DNA of 64,000 bases from Heliocidaris tuberculata (Eukaryota; Echinodermata; Echinoidea; Camarodonta; Echinometridae). The notes beneath the pieces were generated by a model. It did no database searches and had not been told where the DNA came from. It saw nothing but the letters and a program-made list of their open reading frames with translations. Where the stretch lies: positions 17,824,743 through 17,888,742 of the forward strand of contig CM046836.1 in NCBI GenBank assembly GCA_025618425.1, written 5' to 3'. Shown one piece after another: positions 48,301-60,112 of this stretch; the stretch's first letter is position 1; every line of letters starts with the position of its first letter. Made by a program: the position numbers and the translations under genes.

Positions 48301-48355
48301 GAAGAATCTTGCCAGTTTGCGCTGCAGTAAAGAACGGAAGTTTGACTACCTGATT
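45308..48355. other. Noncoding stretch upstream of gene C
   Basis: No gene recognised. A minus-strand tRNA-like box B (GGGTCCGAATCTC) lies near 47025, probably a SINE relic. An array of TGACCT half-sites lies at 47566-47602, and other TGACCTT copies occur at 47094-47440. A plus-strand open frame enters gene C's first exon from 48116 and is discussed there. Confidence 0.45.
47566..47602 (+). promoter_or_regulatory. Array of four TGACCT half-sites
   Basis: TGACCT occurs four times as direct repeats with spacers of 5, 3 and 5 bases. TGACCT is the complement of the AGGTCA nuclear-receptor half-site, and such spacings are those bound by RAR/RXR- or VDR-type dimers. It lies about 750 bases upstream of the gene C start exon. 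It may simply be a TGACCT-rich interspersed repeat. Confidence 0.3.
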
Positions 48356-48361
48356 ATGAAG
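48356..48361 (+). CDS. Gene C exon 1: ATG-AAG before a splice donor
   Basis: ATGAAG is followed at 48362 by GTAGGT, a good donor, in phase 0, which matches the phase-0 exon at 56131. This repeats the design of gene A, where the start codon sits at the end of the first exon. The same frame is open upstream to an ATG at 48116, so a longer N-terminus of about 80 more residues is possible. That peptide shows no signal or domain and I regard it as 5' UTR. The 7.8 kb intron that follows holds LINE and hAT-like insertions. Confidence 0.42.
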
Positions 48362-48954
48362 GTAGGTTTTTTAGCTGTCACGTATATGGATTACAATAGG
48401 TTAAATATTGCAGTGTTTTATTTCGAATGCACCGCAGTCTTCCCTCATTTTGCTTGTCGATAATAAATTTGGGGCTACAAGCCCACCAAGCGTTTGCAGT
48501 ATGATATTACTGCATATGAAATATATTCTTGGTATATCTTAATGGGTATACCATTCTACCTTTATGGTTAGGGAATAATGTAGCTGAAAATTAATTTAAT
48601 CATTCATTTGCTGTGGTAATGCTTACTCTTTTATGCCAATGACGGGGAAGCCTCTGTTGTTTCGACGAATGTAATCTCCGGACAAAACATTATTTATGGC
48701 AGATGTATAATGTTTTTTTCTTGATAATTGTATGATATTCATGTGTAAGACTACTATCATGGTTGATTAATTGGGAATTTACGCTTTCACAGAGACCTGA
48801 CTTGAACTGAAAGGGAAAAACTATAGAAACTGATTAGAGAAGGTTCGAGAACATTCGGAAAAAGAATAAGAAAATTATGAAATTGAATTTTTGAAATCTT
48901 AATGTTTGGATCACTGATATATTTCGGGCAAACTACACTTCACATAATACGGCA

Positions 48955-50575
48955 TGTTTCAGTTTCAGTTTAGTTTATTTTCCACACAAATCAATCAAAT
49001 ACAAATTATACATTTTGGAATAAATTCTGGAATAATAGAAATCGATTACATAATTCAAGAACATGTATGTCACAAAAATGAAAGAATTTGAAAATATAGA
49101 GAGTACATGTAAGATTTACGTTCATGTATGTGGAGGGGCCTAAAGGAAAACTAGGCTTGTTGTGGATGGGCCCCAGTTAATACATAATTTACAGACATGT
49201 TGAAGAAAATAATAGTAGAAGGGAGGAAGGAGGAAAAGAAAGAAAGGGAAAGGAAGCTGTATAGAAAAGAGGAATTGAACAGGAAAAGGAGAACATTACA
49301 GAACGGAGACAATCACGAGAACGGGGACGCACGGGTACTTACAAGACAAGAAGGATAGACAAACTAAATTGCAAGGGGATCTGCAGCTGTCATTTCAATG
49401 TGAAGATTTTTTAACACTACGTCGCAGCATAGTTAACATGGTAAATGAGGCAATATATATAGAAGCCACGACGTAATCGTGAGTGTACACATGCACGTTA
49501 AATAAAGGATATCATAAATGTATCGAATGCATATCGGATGAATACAAGAGTATTACCAAGAAGTATTACAAATTACAATATGGTTTCAAAAGAAACATCT
49601 TTAACTTTCTTTTAAATACAAATGTACTTACAGATCTTTTTATTTCGGGATTTAGAGAGTTCCAGTATTTGGGACCGGAATAGACAACTGTATTATAGGC
49701 AAATCGTGTTCTGGTTTTTGTAAGATGGTATGAAAATGCTTGACGCGTAGGATAGTTATGCAGTTGGTTGTTTTTTGTAAGCATATAACTGAGTGCCTGA
49801 CGTAAATCGTTATTGTTCAGTTGAAACATTAGGGAACCCAGCTGTAGACTAAAAATATCGTGAACTTTCAGAATACGCCTTTCAAAGAAGAGAGGGCCCG
49901 TGTGAGCCCGTGTATGCGCTTTAAAAATGATACGTATTGCTCTTTTTTGTATTACCAAAATGTTATCCAGTTGGAGTTCCGTCGAATTACCCCAGGCAAG
50001 AATACCATAATTTATATACGGTAGCAATAAAGTTGAATATAACATATACATAATTTGGGATGAAAACACTGACATCAGTTTGTACATAATACCAGTATTT
50101 CTAGATAATATCGAGCAAATATGATTTGTATGTATTTTCCAGGTCATTTTTTTCATCAATAAAAAGTCCTAGGAATTTAGTTGATTAAACTCTACTTATC
50201 TGAACATTATTCAGTGAAATATTACCAGGCAGAGTTGAAATAGATTTGCTAAATAGCATAAAATTAGTTTTGTCTAAGTTCAATGAAAGCCTGTTAGCAA
50301 ATATCCATTCACAAATACATTGCAACTCAGAGTTAACTACCTCAAGAAGGGTTTGAGGGTTCTTGTGAGAAAAAATTACACTTGAATCATCTGCGTATAG
50401 AATAAATGACAATAAGCGAGATGAATATTGAAAATCATTTACATATATGATAAAAATTAGGGGGCCAAGAATGCTCCCTTGAGGAATTCCGCAAGTAACT
50501 GGTTGTTTTTTGGACTCTACTCCATTTAGTGAAACAAATTGTGTTCTATTTGTGAGATAACTTTTTGTGTAATAT
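48955..50575 (-). pseudogene. 5'-truncated CR1-like LINE: RT end and 3' UTR
   Basis: Minus-strand reading from about 50575 gives RT sequence with TCGIPQGSILGPLIFIIYVN, then the YADD box (LYADDSSVIF near 50400) and LSLNLDKTNFMLF. After a stop near 50185 comes a long thumb and C-terminal frame (50159-49566) with LPYINYGILAWGNS and FAYNTVVYSGPKYWNSLNP. The 3' UTR to about 48960 contains a conserved-looking GGGGCCCATCCACAACAAGC segment and ends in CTGAAA repeats. Most of the C-terminal protein is uninterrupted, so the insertion is fairly recent. Confidence 0.8.
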
Positions 50576-50984
50576 CATACGTGAGAAAATCTCTCATTTG
50601 TTGCGTATAAAAATAAATTATAACAGGGGCCTTTACCTTTTACATTCAAAATTGTTTTCATCATTATCTTGGGTTACATTTATAGAGATATCCTTCCATA
50701 AGGATGTCTGTTCCTTTATAGGACTTGAAAATTGATACTTTTAGTAATTTGGGTTCAACATAAATGAAGATGTTCTCTCTTCATGACATGACCTCATTGC
50801 CAATAGGAGATTCCCCATATCATAGTCATCTTAACTTACATAAATTCAGTATACTTTCTTATTCTAGAGATTTTTCTGAAACGTTCACCAATCTGTTTCT
50901 CTATTTTTTCTGTTTCTACTTGCCCTAACTTCTGTGAAATGTTGTTAATTTACCACACAGACCTGCATATATATATATATTTAG

Positions 50985-51052
<68 letters not shown>

Positions 51053-52860
51053 ACGCGCGTGTGTGTGTGTGTGTGTGTGTGGGGGTCTACTGTGTGTGAG
51101 TGTATATGTAAGAATACATTCCTGTGATGCACATCCAAGATGGGTGTACATCACTCTTTAGTAAATTTCTTCCATAATTAAGTACACTGACGAAAAGCAA
51201 AAATCAGTAAAAAATGCTGATCTTTCGGCAAACACTATTTGAAAAGGGATCCTTTTCATTTCAAACACAATACCACAACGCATATTTCTTGGTATTATTG
51301 ATAAAGATACCTATTTCGTGTCATGATAATGAAAAATCATAAATTCTAAGTCATTTCTTTCTGAATATGACATAAACAATACAAAATAACGAAAGAGGTA
51401 TAAAGTGGTCAATTTATGTTAATACCAAAGAACATCATTACAATTTTAACTTACGTCGTATAAAATAACGAGGACAACCAAAATATAGAATAATCTATGT
51501 ATTATCAAACACAATAACAATGAGATATTTTGCATGCAGACAATATTATTTTTGTAAATAAAACCTTTAAAAAAAAAGGTTGGAAAAATTAGTTTGATGA
51601 ATGATCTCTCCAGGGCCAATATCCAAGATAACTGAAAGACACAAAACACTACTTCTGAACACTAGGATCCAGTGGCGCAGTTTGGTTCTACCCATTTAAG
51701 GGGCTTTGGCGTAATAGGTTTATGAAATGCGAGAGAACAAAGCAAAAGAGTGAGGGGACGCGTGGAAGGGGGAAGTATCATCTTTTCACGTAGCATTTAA
51801 ATCCTCCCTTTCTTTTTATCTCCCCCCCCCCCTCTCTATCTCCATCTTCTTCTTCTTCTTCTTCTTCTTTTTCATTCTTTTGTCGATATTCGATTGGTGG
51901 AACGTACCCCAACCATATCCACTGTAGCTACGCCACTTCTTGATTCTGTATATTCATCAGATCACTAAAAGTTTGATAACTATTCAAATAGAAGGTTGAG
52001 ATCTGTTAAAGGAGAAAAGGATATTTGCGAGTATTCTTATTCTTTTTATTCCCATGTACAATAATATACCATAATAGCGATTTCCCTTGATAAATAAATA
52101 TCTTGTAGTGCTGCTATATTTCAAATACAACTAGTGACAACTTTGGATCAAATTATAATGGCACATGTTTAGGAAGTCAAATGTGTCCTGTCAATTGTTT
52201 CATTGTACGTGTGCTTTTCAGCAAAAGTAAGTAAGTTTGATGATTTCAAAACCTCATACTACACAGTTGTTCATATTTACAACAATAAACCATTTAGAAT
52301 AACTTTTAAGACGGTTTGCAATTGCGTGACGAATACTCAACCTTATCTGTGAATAGTTACTACTCGAAGTGTGACCTTGGAGGATTATTTCTTCATCGCT
52401 GCCCATATTTTCAAAGTTATATGATTATTATCTGCGGTAACGGAATGACGTGAAATGGACGTGGATGTTTATATTAATGTTCATTTAAATTGTATGGTAA
52501 TTACCAATGGTGTTAGACGCAATCTATTAATGTAAGCTTCAATATGATACCTATGCTGAAAAAAGATGGTTAACCAACAAAGGAAATACAACAAAAGAAA
52601 GAAATGAAGTAATCGTGTGTATGGTAACGGAATGAGATATTGCCCTGTATATTATGTTAACACATGGGTTCGCCATATGGTTGTAAGAAACAATACATTT
52701 TGGGTTTCCTGAAATATATCGTCTTCAAAATCAAAGAAGTGACTAGACTGTAGATTCCGAAGGGTTCAAATAAGAAAGTCGGATGTTTATCACGCCTAAA
52801 TATTGTTTTATCCCTCTAAAGAATAAAAAATAGTGTTGTCATATGCTCAATGTACACAAT
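50576..52860. other. Noncoding stretch with TA/TG microsatellite
   Basis: It is inside the predicted gene C intron. It holds a (TA)n tract at about 50969-51026 passing into (TG)n at 51026-51080, a C run near 51823 and (CTT)n near 51848-51870. A segment near 50860-50930 resembles an arm of the hairpin family upstream of gene B. No gene was found. Confidence 0.5.
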
Positions 52861-53249
52861 CAGTGGCGGATTTAAGGGGGTGGGGGGAAGGCAATCCCAG
52901 CCCGTGCCCCCCTTTTGAAAGAAAAGTATACATTGTGCCCCCCCCCCCTTTTAGAACTGATAACCTTATCTTTCTGTTTCTTTTTCTTTTTCTTTTTTTT
53001 TTTGCTTGTCAGAGAATTATGGAGGAAAACTGGATCCCATAAAATCTGATCCCTTCTCCCCACTGATCGACTTTTGGAGGGCAGGCGAAAAAATAAATCG
53101 CCTACCCCCCCCCCCCCCCCCCCCCCCCCTCAGCGACTTTTCGAGGGCTGGCGAGAAGAAAAAATATACGACTCTCAAAGCAGTTCCCCAAAGTTGACAG
53201 CCCTGCATTTGTGTGCCTTCCCTTTTACAAAATCCTGGATCCGCCCCTG
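52861..53249. mobile_element. hAT-like MITE, imperfect target duplication
   Basis: The termini are CAGTGGCGGATTTAAGG and GGATCCGCCCCTG, with the full set of family blocks. The flanks TACACAAT and TACATAGT agree at six of eight positions, consistent with an older insertion. It is noncoding with long C runs. Confidence 0.82.
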
Positions 53250-54838
53250 TACATAGTAGTTAACTGCTGCTTATAATTATGTGTACATGAAAATTGTTGT
53301 TAATACACAGTTCTATTCTGTTGATATTCATATTTTTTGTACTGTCTACTAAACCTAATTTCAAAATATTGGGGAGGCGAAATTTAGTGGATAAAAAGGA
53401 CATTCTTATTTGAATGAACGAATATGCTACAGTACATTATCAAACGGTTCATTGTTTTATACCTAATGTGAAGAAAAAAATTGTTTCATTTCTTAGCCTA
53501 CTTATTTACCGTCATGTTACGTCAACATGAAGTATAAATAAACCTCCTGTAGATAGTCTAGTTGCCATCCCCACAGAGGCCCCCTATCTCTAGAACTAAG
53601 GTACTTCACTGTGTCGTGCTCCTCCTCCTCCCCCCCCCCCCCCCCCCCGCCAACAGAAATATGTCCATTATAGAACATGTCTAGAAAAATCGTTGTTTCC
53701 CTATGATGGCTTTGATACACTACCAGATATTCCTCAGTTTCACTGGTCCTGAGTCCCATTTGACCAATTGTTTCCAGTATCTTTCTTTTGTAAGAATGCC
53801 TGTGAATATTACGATATTTTACTCTCACCGGATATCTTGCCATTGTATTATCCATACATGCCATACAACTTCATCATGATTATTACTATGTTGCAGTCCT
53901 CTTCCTTTCCCTCTACTCTAAGTTCCCTATTCTCTTCTCTCTCTCTGTCCCTTTCTTCTTTTCCTGTATTAAATTATATTGTATTTGTGTATTCAGGCGT
54001 ACCTGCTACAAGCATCTGCTTATTGGGATTGCGCCTTCTTCCCTGTAATTTTGCAAGTTCTTGATTGTACGGATACTACTTTAATTGCGTGTAAATTGTA
54101 CTATTTGAACAAATGTTGCATGTTGTCAAAATCAATGGAAGAAAATAAATGTTAATTTGATTGGTCTGTGTTCCATCGTTCCAATTAAATTTCAAATAAA
54201 CGATCAAATTACATACAAGGTTCCATAACCCGACTATTCATTTTTACTAAAGTTAAAATTAAGAAATCCTATGGGATTTACATTTTCATTTGTAAGACCA
54301 ATGAGATATTACCAATGGTAATATAAACTAAAAAAAACGTCTAAGTATAAAATAGGTATCCACTTTGTGACAGTTGAGACAATAATATGTGTGCGCGTGT
54401 GTGTACCAGTTACATCAGAACTCCACAATACCATCGTGCACTAAGGGATGACAGGCGCAGTCCGCAATAGTATATGGCTGTGTTCTGAATATCACATCAT
54501 TATTTTACGAATATTATTTAAAGGAATTTCACAAAACATTACTCAAAATAAACATGGCACGCTTCAACTTTTGTGTCTGCAAAACTACATTTCACAAGTC
54601 AGTGGTTACTTTTGACTTATTATCTTATTATATGTCGATTTGCCGAATGTAGTGTCTTTACCACTTACATACTGTATATAACAATGAAATAAGGCACTCT
54701 ACATAATGACATAATAAGCTTTCAATTCTACTAGACACTACAAATGCCAACAAAAATAATACTATTGATTGTTAATAACTCAAAATTATAATTCGCGTCA
54801 GACTGGGACTTTCACATTGTAAAGTTGATGGATGCCAT
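53250..54838. other. Noncoding stretch within gene C intron
   Basis: A C run of about 20 lies near 53630. No recognised element or exon. The open frames on both strands lack domains. Confidence 0.45.
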
Positions 54839-55167
54839 CAGTGGCGGATGGGGGGGGGGGCACACCCGGCCCGTGCCCCACCCCCTTAGAAGAAAAATAT
54901 GCATTGTGCCCCGCCCTTTTTTTAATTTTGCCCCCCCCCCTTTAGAAGGAAAACCATTATTATTTTATTATTTTATATTTTTTTTGCTTGTCAGAGAATT
55001 ATGGAGGGGAACTGGACCCCCATAACCGCCCCCCCCCTACTAAGCGACTTTACGAGAGCTGGCGAGACCAAAAAAATACGGGTCTCCCTCCAAGCAGTTT
55101 CCCCAAAATCACAAACCTGCATTTGTTTGCCCCCCCCCCCCCATACAAAATCCTGGATCTGCCCCTG
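54839..55167. mobile_element. hAT-like MITE with perfect 8-bp target duplication
   Basis: It starts CAGTGGCGGATGGGG and ends GGATCTGCCCCTG. GATGCCAT flanks both sides (54831-54838 and 55168-55175). It carries the TTGTCAGAGAATTATGG and CAAGCAGTTTCC blocks of the family. Confidence 0.92.
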
Positions 55168-55881
55168 GATGCCATATTTATTTTGTGTAAGTTTAATAGT
55201 AACGGGGCCTATACTCAGTATGGTGGTGTGCAGTTCATGTTAATTTTGGGCAACCACTAGAAATGAGTCACCCTGTATAAATGTCAGAAATAAATTTTGA
55301 AAATAAATAAATGTACTCTACTTGGTCCCACTAATAAAAGAAATAATTTTTGAACTTTCTGTCGAACTTTAGTGACCTTAAACCCAAGGACAAGGGTCAA
55401 AGGTCATTATCATGACCATACTTCATTGAAAGTATATTGACCTCGGTATCAAAATGTAACAAATTTCACAAGCAACATTACATATGACATTAGCTTTGTC
55501 TTTTAGACCTTTCAGATTTATATTGTTCTATACAGAATTAAATTGATAAAAATGGTATTGTAGTATGTGAATATAATCTCTTCAACGTAATTGTAAAAAG
55601 TTTTCTTCAACATTCAAGTACATTTCAACACTGTCTTGTGCCTCTTACATGGAGTTACAAATATGATAAACACACCACAAGGAATTCACGACATGTCAAG
55701 AATAGAAACTGAAGAACTCTGGATCCAATGGCATATTTTGGCGCATCGTTTATTTAAGATGCAGTTAATCCAGTTGCAGGATATATGTTTTAACTAATCG
55801 GCAGGGATGATGGAAGACTAACAATTAATATTATCAAAACTATCCAAGAATTGGACCTTGAGAAAAGTCTAGGGTCTCACT
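55168..55881. other. Noncoding stretch with a DR1-type site
   Basis: AT-rich intronic sequence. GGGTCA-A-AGGTCA at 55394-55406 is a perfect direct repeat of nuclear-receptor half-sites with one-base spacing (DR1). No gene was found. Confidence 0.4.
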
Positions 55882-56066
55882 CAGTGGCGGATCCAAGATT
55901 TCTTGAGGGAGGGGGCTCAATCTTTACAAAAAATTTTGACAAGAAAAAAAAATGGTCCCCAGCATTTTTGGGCACCTTTTTCACTCAAAAAATCTCTGAC
56001 AAGCAAAAAAAAGGGGGGGGGGAAGGTTCTCAGCATTTTTGCCCCCCCCCCCTGGATCCGCCACTG
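55882..56066. mobile_element. Short hAT-like MITE beside gene C exon 2
   Basis: This 185-base copy has termini CAGTGGCGGATCCAAG and GGATCCGCCACTG. The flanks GTCTCACT are exact on both sides (55874-55881 and 56067-56074). It lacks much of the central region of longer copies. It ends 64 bases before the exon at 56131, so it lies close to the branch point and acceptor of that exon. Confidence 0.92.
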
Positions 56067-56130
56067 GTCTCACTAACGTCATTTTGTGTGAACCTTTTTT
56101 ATCCTTTCTTTTTGTTTTTTAATCATCCAG

Positions 56131-56242
56131 ATGGGGCTCATCAAGTTTAGAAACAAATTGGGCTTGCTGGTGTCCTGCACGGACAACTATTGTCTAGACG
56201 AACAACATTACGAAGAATGCAGGAAACATGGGTGCAGTATTG
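56131..56242 (+). CDS. Gene C exon 2: short four-cysteine segment
   Basis: It follows a strong acceptor (TTTTTTAATCATCCAG) and ends ATT-G before GTGAGT, phases 0 to 1, the same phases as exon 2 of gene A. It codes about 37 residues starting MGLIKFRNKLGLLVSC, then CTDNYCLDEQHYEECRKHGC, with spacing C-x4-C-x8-C-x4-C. The hydrophobic part (LGLLVS) is short for a signal peptide. The Met at the exon start could itself initiate if the exon is first. Only half as many cysteines as in genes A and B are present, so it may be a reduced or different module. No family match is claimed. Confidence 0.5.
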
Positions 56243-56866
56243 GTGAGTTATATATCGAATGATGGTATTTTGCTGTTGTTTTGCTAGTTCTTTTTTCTCT
56301 ATTCATATCATAATGTACATCAGGAACAAAATTTTCAATCATCTGAAATAATATGAATTCATACGACCCCTACTGTATAGGAACATAATATGCATAATAC
56401 ATGTATGTATTCAGAGATCGTCCATGATAAAGGCCCCTGCCAACAAAATGCAAGTGGATACCTGTTGATGTGCAGTCCTACATACATCTCATATTTTGAT
56501 ATTTAAACTTCTGAATATGTTTCGTAGATTTTTAAATATTTTGTGAAATAAATTTCTACAACCTGCTAAGCCCCACCCACTTAAAAAATCCTGCAGACCA
56601 TTTGCCCCCTGTGACATCATCTGTCAATCATCAGTGAGCTAATAGCGATTTTGCAAGTGAAATTGGTATTTAACTTAGTCAAGGCTGACACCTGTTACAA
56701 TACAACATACAATAACAACAAAGGAGTTGCTATGTCAGACATGCTGTAGCATCCGCAGGAAAACAAAGGCAATGAGGAGGTATTGTATGAAAGCATGCAA
56801 TTCTATTATGAGTGTGTGCTGAGCTGGCGGAAGTTACATTCCACTGTTCTACAATACAATAGACAG

Positions 56867-56920
56867 TGATCCCCCACGACCAGGACCATGACCAACCTGC
56901 CCGATGACACCGGGACACAT
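56867..56920 (+). pseudogene. Decayed copy of the gene C stalk exon
   Basis: A segment including ACCATGACCAACCTGCCC and GATGACACCGGGACACAT closely matches the cassette exon at 58970-59020. Its acceptor context and 5' bases are changed, the frame does not fit a phase-1 acceptor, and an (AATAAT)n LINE tail follows directly instead of a donor. It is a relic of exon duplication. Confidence 0.6.
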
Positions 56921-56921
56921 A

Positions 56922-57799
56922 ATAATGATAATAATAATAATAATACTTGGTTCTTTTATAGCGCTTAACACCTTGCAGGATAGCATGTCCCTATGAGCTT
57001 AAAATGAAAACAGATGAACCCACAAATACGAAAAATACAAAAAAGTACATAATAGTGTTGGGCACTGAGTTCATGTATACACACCTTAAGCATCAAATAA
57101 ATGCTTTTTAAGAGAAGCCTTAAACTTATCTAAATCATTAAGATTTCTCATAGAATTTGATAGAAGTCCATTCCATAAAACTGAGGAGGCGTGTGCAAAA
57201 GAACGCTCACCATATGTTTTGGTTAAGATCCGAGGAACAACAAACAAACTCCTTGTGCTTGACCTTAAAGCAGGGGAAGCGCTACAGGGGGGCAGGGGGC
57301 GGCCGCCACCCCTATCATTTTTCAAGCGAGCAAAAAAAAAAAAAAAAAAAAAAAAGAGGAAGAAGGGGGAAAAAGGAGAAAGAGAAGGGGAAATGGAGAA
57401 GAGAAAGCTAGGCCATGCAATTATGACATAACTGTTATAGTCCTATTTGTTATTTCAAGACCCTCGACGTGCGACGTTGCTATACGCGTCATTTTGCCCC
57501 CCCCCCCTATTTAAATACCCTGGCGCCGCCCCTGTCTTAAAGTACGAGCAGGCCGATATAATGTTAATAATTCAGTCAAATAGGATGGGGCAAACTCTTG
57601 GAAGCATTCATATGCAAAAACTAATAGTTTAAACAAAATACGGGAATGGGCAGGAAGCCAATGTAAATTTCGTAAGACAGGGGTAATTGCTTCATATTTT
57701 CTAGTTCGAGTCACTAATCTTGCCGCTGAATTTTGAATAGTTTGTAGTTTTGGGACTATCTTTGCGTCTACTGGTGCTGTATTTTTTGATATCCGACCT
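56922..57799 (-). pseudogene. L2-like LINE C-terminal fragment, interrupted by a MITE
   Basis: The minus-strand protein pieces are KLQTIQNSAARLVTRTRKYE and ITPVLRNLHWLPAHSRILFK (57750-57600), then after the MITE STRSLFVVPRILTKTYGERS and LDKFKASLKKHLFDA (57240-57086). This is the usual end of L2-type RT proteins. The 3' tail has an AGCGCTATAAAAGAACC-like block and (ATT)n at 56922-56945. It is 5' truncated. Confidence 0.75.
57271..57534. mobile_element. hAT-like MITE inside the L2 fragment
   Basis: It begins CAGGGGAAGCGCT and ends GGCGCCGCCCCTG. The flanks CCTTAAAG and TCTTAAAG agree at seven of eight positions. It splits the L2 protein between LRQG and LRSST and so inserted after the LINE. 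It is a different subfamily from the GGATCC-ended copies. Confidence 0.75.
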
Positions 57800-57958
57800 G
57801 GGCCCCGTTGCATAAAACTTAACATTAATGGTAACTCTGCTATCAATGGTAACTACTATGGTAATATCACTCAACAACTAATCAATATCCAGGTTTCCAT
57901 GGGAGTTACCATTGTTGGCAAAGTTACCGTTAATGGTAAATTTTATGCAGCGGGGCCC
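57800..57958. mobile_element. Palindromic MITE with GGGCCCCGTTGCA ends, copy 1
   Basis: The left end, GGGCCCCGTTGCATAAAA then TTAATGGTAACT, is the complement of the right end (AGTTACCGTTAATGG, then TTTTATGCAGCGGGGCCC). Internal TTACCAT/ATGGTAA motifs make it nearly self-complementary. The frames reading through it are artefacts. It was duplicated together with its flanks. Confidence 0.85.
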
Positions 57959-58052
57959 TGGTGTTGTTCATTCGTGTGTAGAGTGTGGTATTGTTTGGTT
58001 TTTTGTGTGCATCTTTTGCATGTAATGAATTGTGATACTAGAAGCATATCCA

Positions 58053-58170
58053 TGCAATAATAATAATATTGGATATTTATATAGCGCTCATATCCACCAC
58101 GAATGGTACTCAGGGCGCTCCAATATTACCCCGGCTCTAGCTAGGCTACCGATTTTGGCGCTCACAGCAA
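58053..58170 (-). repeat. (ATT)n-tailed L2-like/SINE 3' end
   Basis: It is nearly identical to the piece at 41558: (AAT)n, TATAGCGCTCATATCCACCA, GCTCCAATATTACCCC. It interrupts the first unit of the tandem duplication between GAAGCATATC and GTTTCAAGTGAATG, and is missing from the second unit. It therefore postdates the duplication. Confidence 0.7.
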
Positions 58171-58969
58171 TGTTTCAAGTGAATGACACGAAAATTTTTA
58201 ATCCTGACTTACATCTTTCACATGAATGTAATTTCTTTTTCAAAGCTGTAAAAAGCGGGAATGTAATCGATGAGATCTATTAATTAAGGACATATTCTAT
58301 TCTGGCATATTTACTCGTCACTGATTTTAGACAGAATCGTGGTCTCAAATAACTATGTAAACTATGTACGAGGGCGTACGCTATACATACATATAGGTCA
58401 ATATCAAAGGGCGTATTCAGTGACTAAAATCAATCCTGGTCAGTGTGTGAGAAATGGATCACATGTGTCTCATACTCCTATGTGTTATGTTTAGGTATAC
58501 AACCCGCCCTCACATTTCTCTAAATAAATTAAATCAATCACTTTTGATAGTGAAAATGTGACGGTTGTAAATTGTAGGGAATAAAGGACGCTGCAATAAA
58601 GACGTTAAGGTATGCGTCGAATCAATTTCGAGATCAATATTTCAGTTGATCAGATCCCAATGCCACGAAATGTGTTTACTCACTAAATGCACAATTAAAA
58701 CACATAATTGGCACTATTTCGTGAGATTTGTTCGAGTGGGATTACCGATGTCTCCATGCCGTAGTGAAAGAAACATCGAGTGAATTTTTTTCTTCAACAG
58801 AGTATACGTGCAACAAATCCTTCCCAAATAGACATTACTGGAATTTGCTGACCTTTGCATTGTCCTGGAACTATCATTTAAAACGATAGGGGAATAAAGT
58901 CAGATATAGACATACCACTGAAGAATTCAATGTGTATGTTTAGTATACATGTATATACATTCATTGCAG

Positions 58970-59020
58970 ATGCCAGGACCCCGACCATGACCAACCTGCC
59001 CGATGACATCGGGACACATG
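58970..59020 (+). CDS. Gene C cassette exon (51 bases, phase 1-1) for the stalk
   Basis: Acceptor CATTCATTGCAG is identical to that of the terminal exon at 60113. The 51 bases are open in phase 1 and end CAT-G before GTAATA, a usable but not ideal donor, again phase 1. Inclusion would add 17 residues (DARTPTMTNLPDDIGTH) to the stalk between cysteine segment and membrane span without changing frame. It arose by duplication of the first part of the terminal exon, which has TTTMNNLLDD at the matching place. Optional use is inference. Confidence 0.5.
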
Positions 59021-59067
59021 GTAATATCTTTGCGTTTACTTGTGTTGTATTTTTTTATATCCGACCT

Positions 59068-59227
59068 GGGCCCCGTTGCAAAAAAACTTACCATTAATGG
59101 TAACTCTGCTATCAATGGTAACTACCATGGTAACATCATTCAACAAACAATCAAAATCAAGGTTTCCATGGGAGTTACCATTGTTGGCAAAGTTACCGTT
59201 AATGGTAAATTTTATGCAGCGGGGCCC
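59068..59227. mobile_element. Palindromic MITE with GGGCCCCGTTGCA ends, copy 2
   Basis: This is the second copy of the element at 57800-57958, carried along by the tandem duplication. It has the same ends and the same internal ATGGTAAC/GTTACCAT motifs with a few substitutions. Confidence 0.85.
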
Positions 59228-60112
59228 TGGTGTTGTTCATTCGTGTGTAGAGTGTGGTATTTTGGGGGGCATCTTTTGCATGTAATGAATTATGATACTA
59301 GAAGCATATTCTATACGTTTCAAGTGAATGACACGAACAATTTTATTCCTCACTTACATCTTTCACATGAATGTAATTTTTTTTCTTCAAAGCTGTAAGA
59401 AAAGGGGTATATAATCGATGAGATCTATTAATAAGGACATATTCTATTCTGGCATATTTACTCGTTACTGATTTTAGACAGAATCGTGGTCTTCAATAAA
59501 TATGTAAACTATGTAGGAGGACGTACGCTATACATACATATAGGATAGTATCAAAGGGCGTATATTCAGTGACTAAAATCAATCCTTGTAAATGTGTGAG
59601 GAATGGATCACATGTGTCTCATACTCCTATTTGTTATGTTTAGGTATGCAACCCTCCCTCAAATTCCTCTAAATAAATTAAATCAATCACTTTTGATAAT
59701 AAAAATGTGATGGTTGTAAATTGAAGGGAATGAAGGACGCTGCAATAAAGACGTTATTCAGGTATGCGTTGAATCAGTTTCGAGGTCAATATTTTAGTTG
59801 ATCAGATCCCACTGCAATGCCACGAAATTTGTTTACTCACTATATAAATGCACAATTAAAACATATGATTGATTGGCACTATTTCGTGAGATTTGTACGA
59901 GTGGGATTACCAATGTCTACATGCCATAGTGAAAGAAGCATCGAGTGATTTGTTTTTTTAAACAGAGTATACGTTCAGCATATCCTTCCCAAATAGACAT
60001 TACTGGAATTTGCTGACCTTTGTTTGCATTATTCTGGAACTATCATATATAGAAAAACCACTGAAGAATTCGATATGTATGTTCAGTATACATGTATATA
60101 CATTCATTGCAG

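Noticed and set aside
48116..48355. Longer N-terminus of gene C from ATG at 48116
   Set aside because: The extra residues show no signal peptide or domain, and the ATG-AAG at the exon end parallels gene A. It was kept only as an alternative.
59003..59398. 131-codon plus-strand frame with N-rich repeats
   Set aside because: It crosses the palindromic MITE and duplicated noncoding sequence. The first copy of the duplication does not keep the frame.
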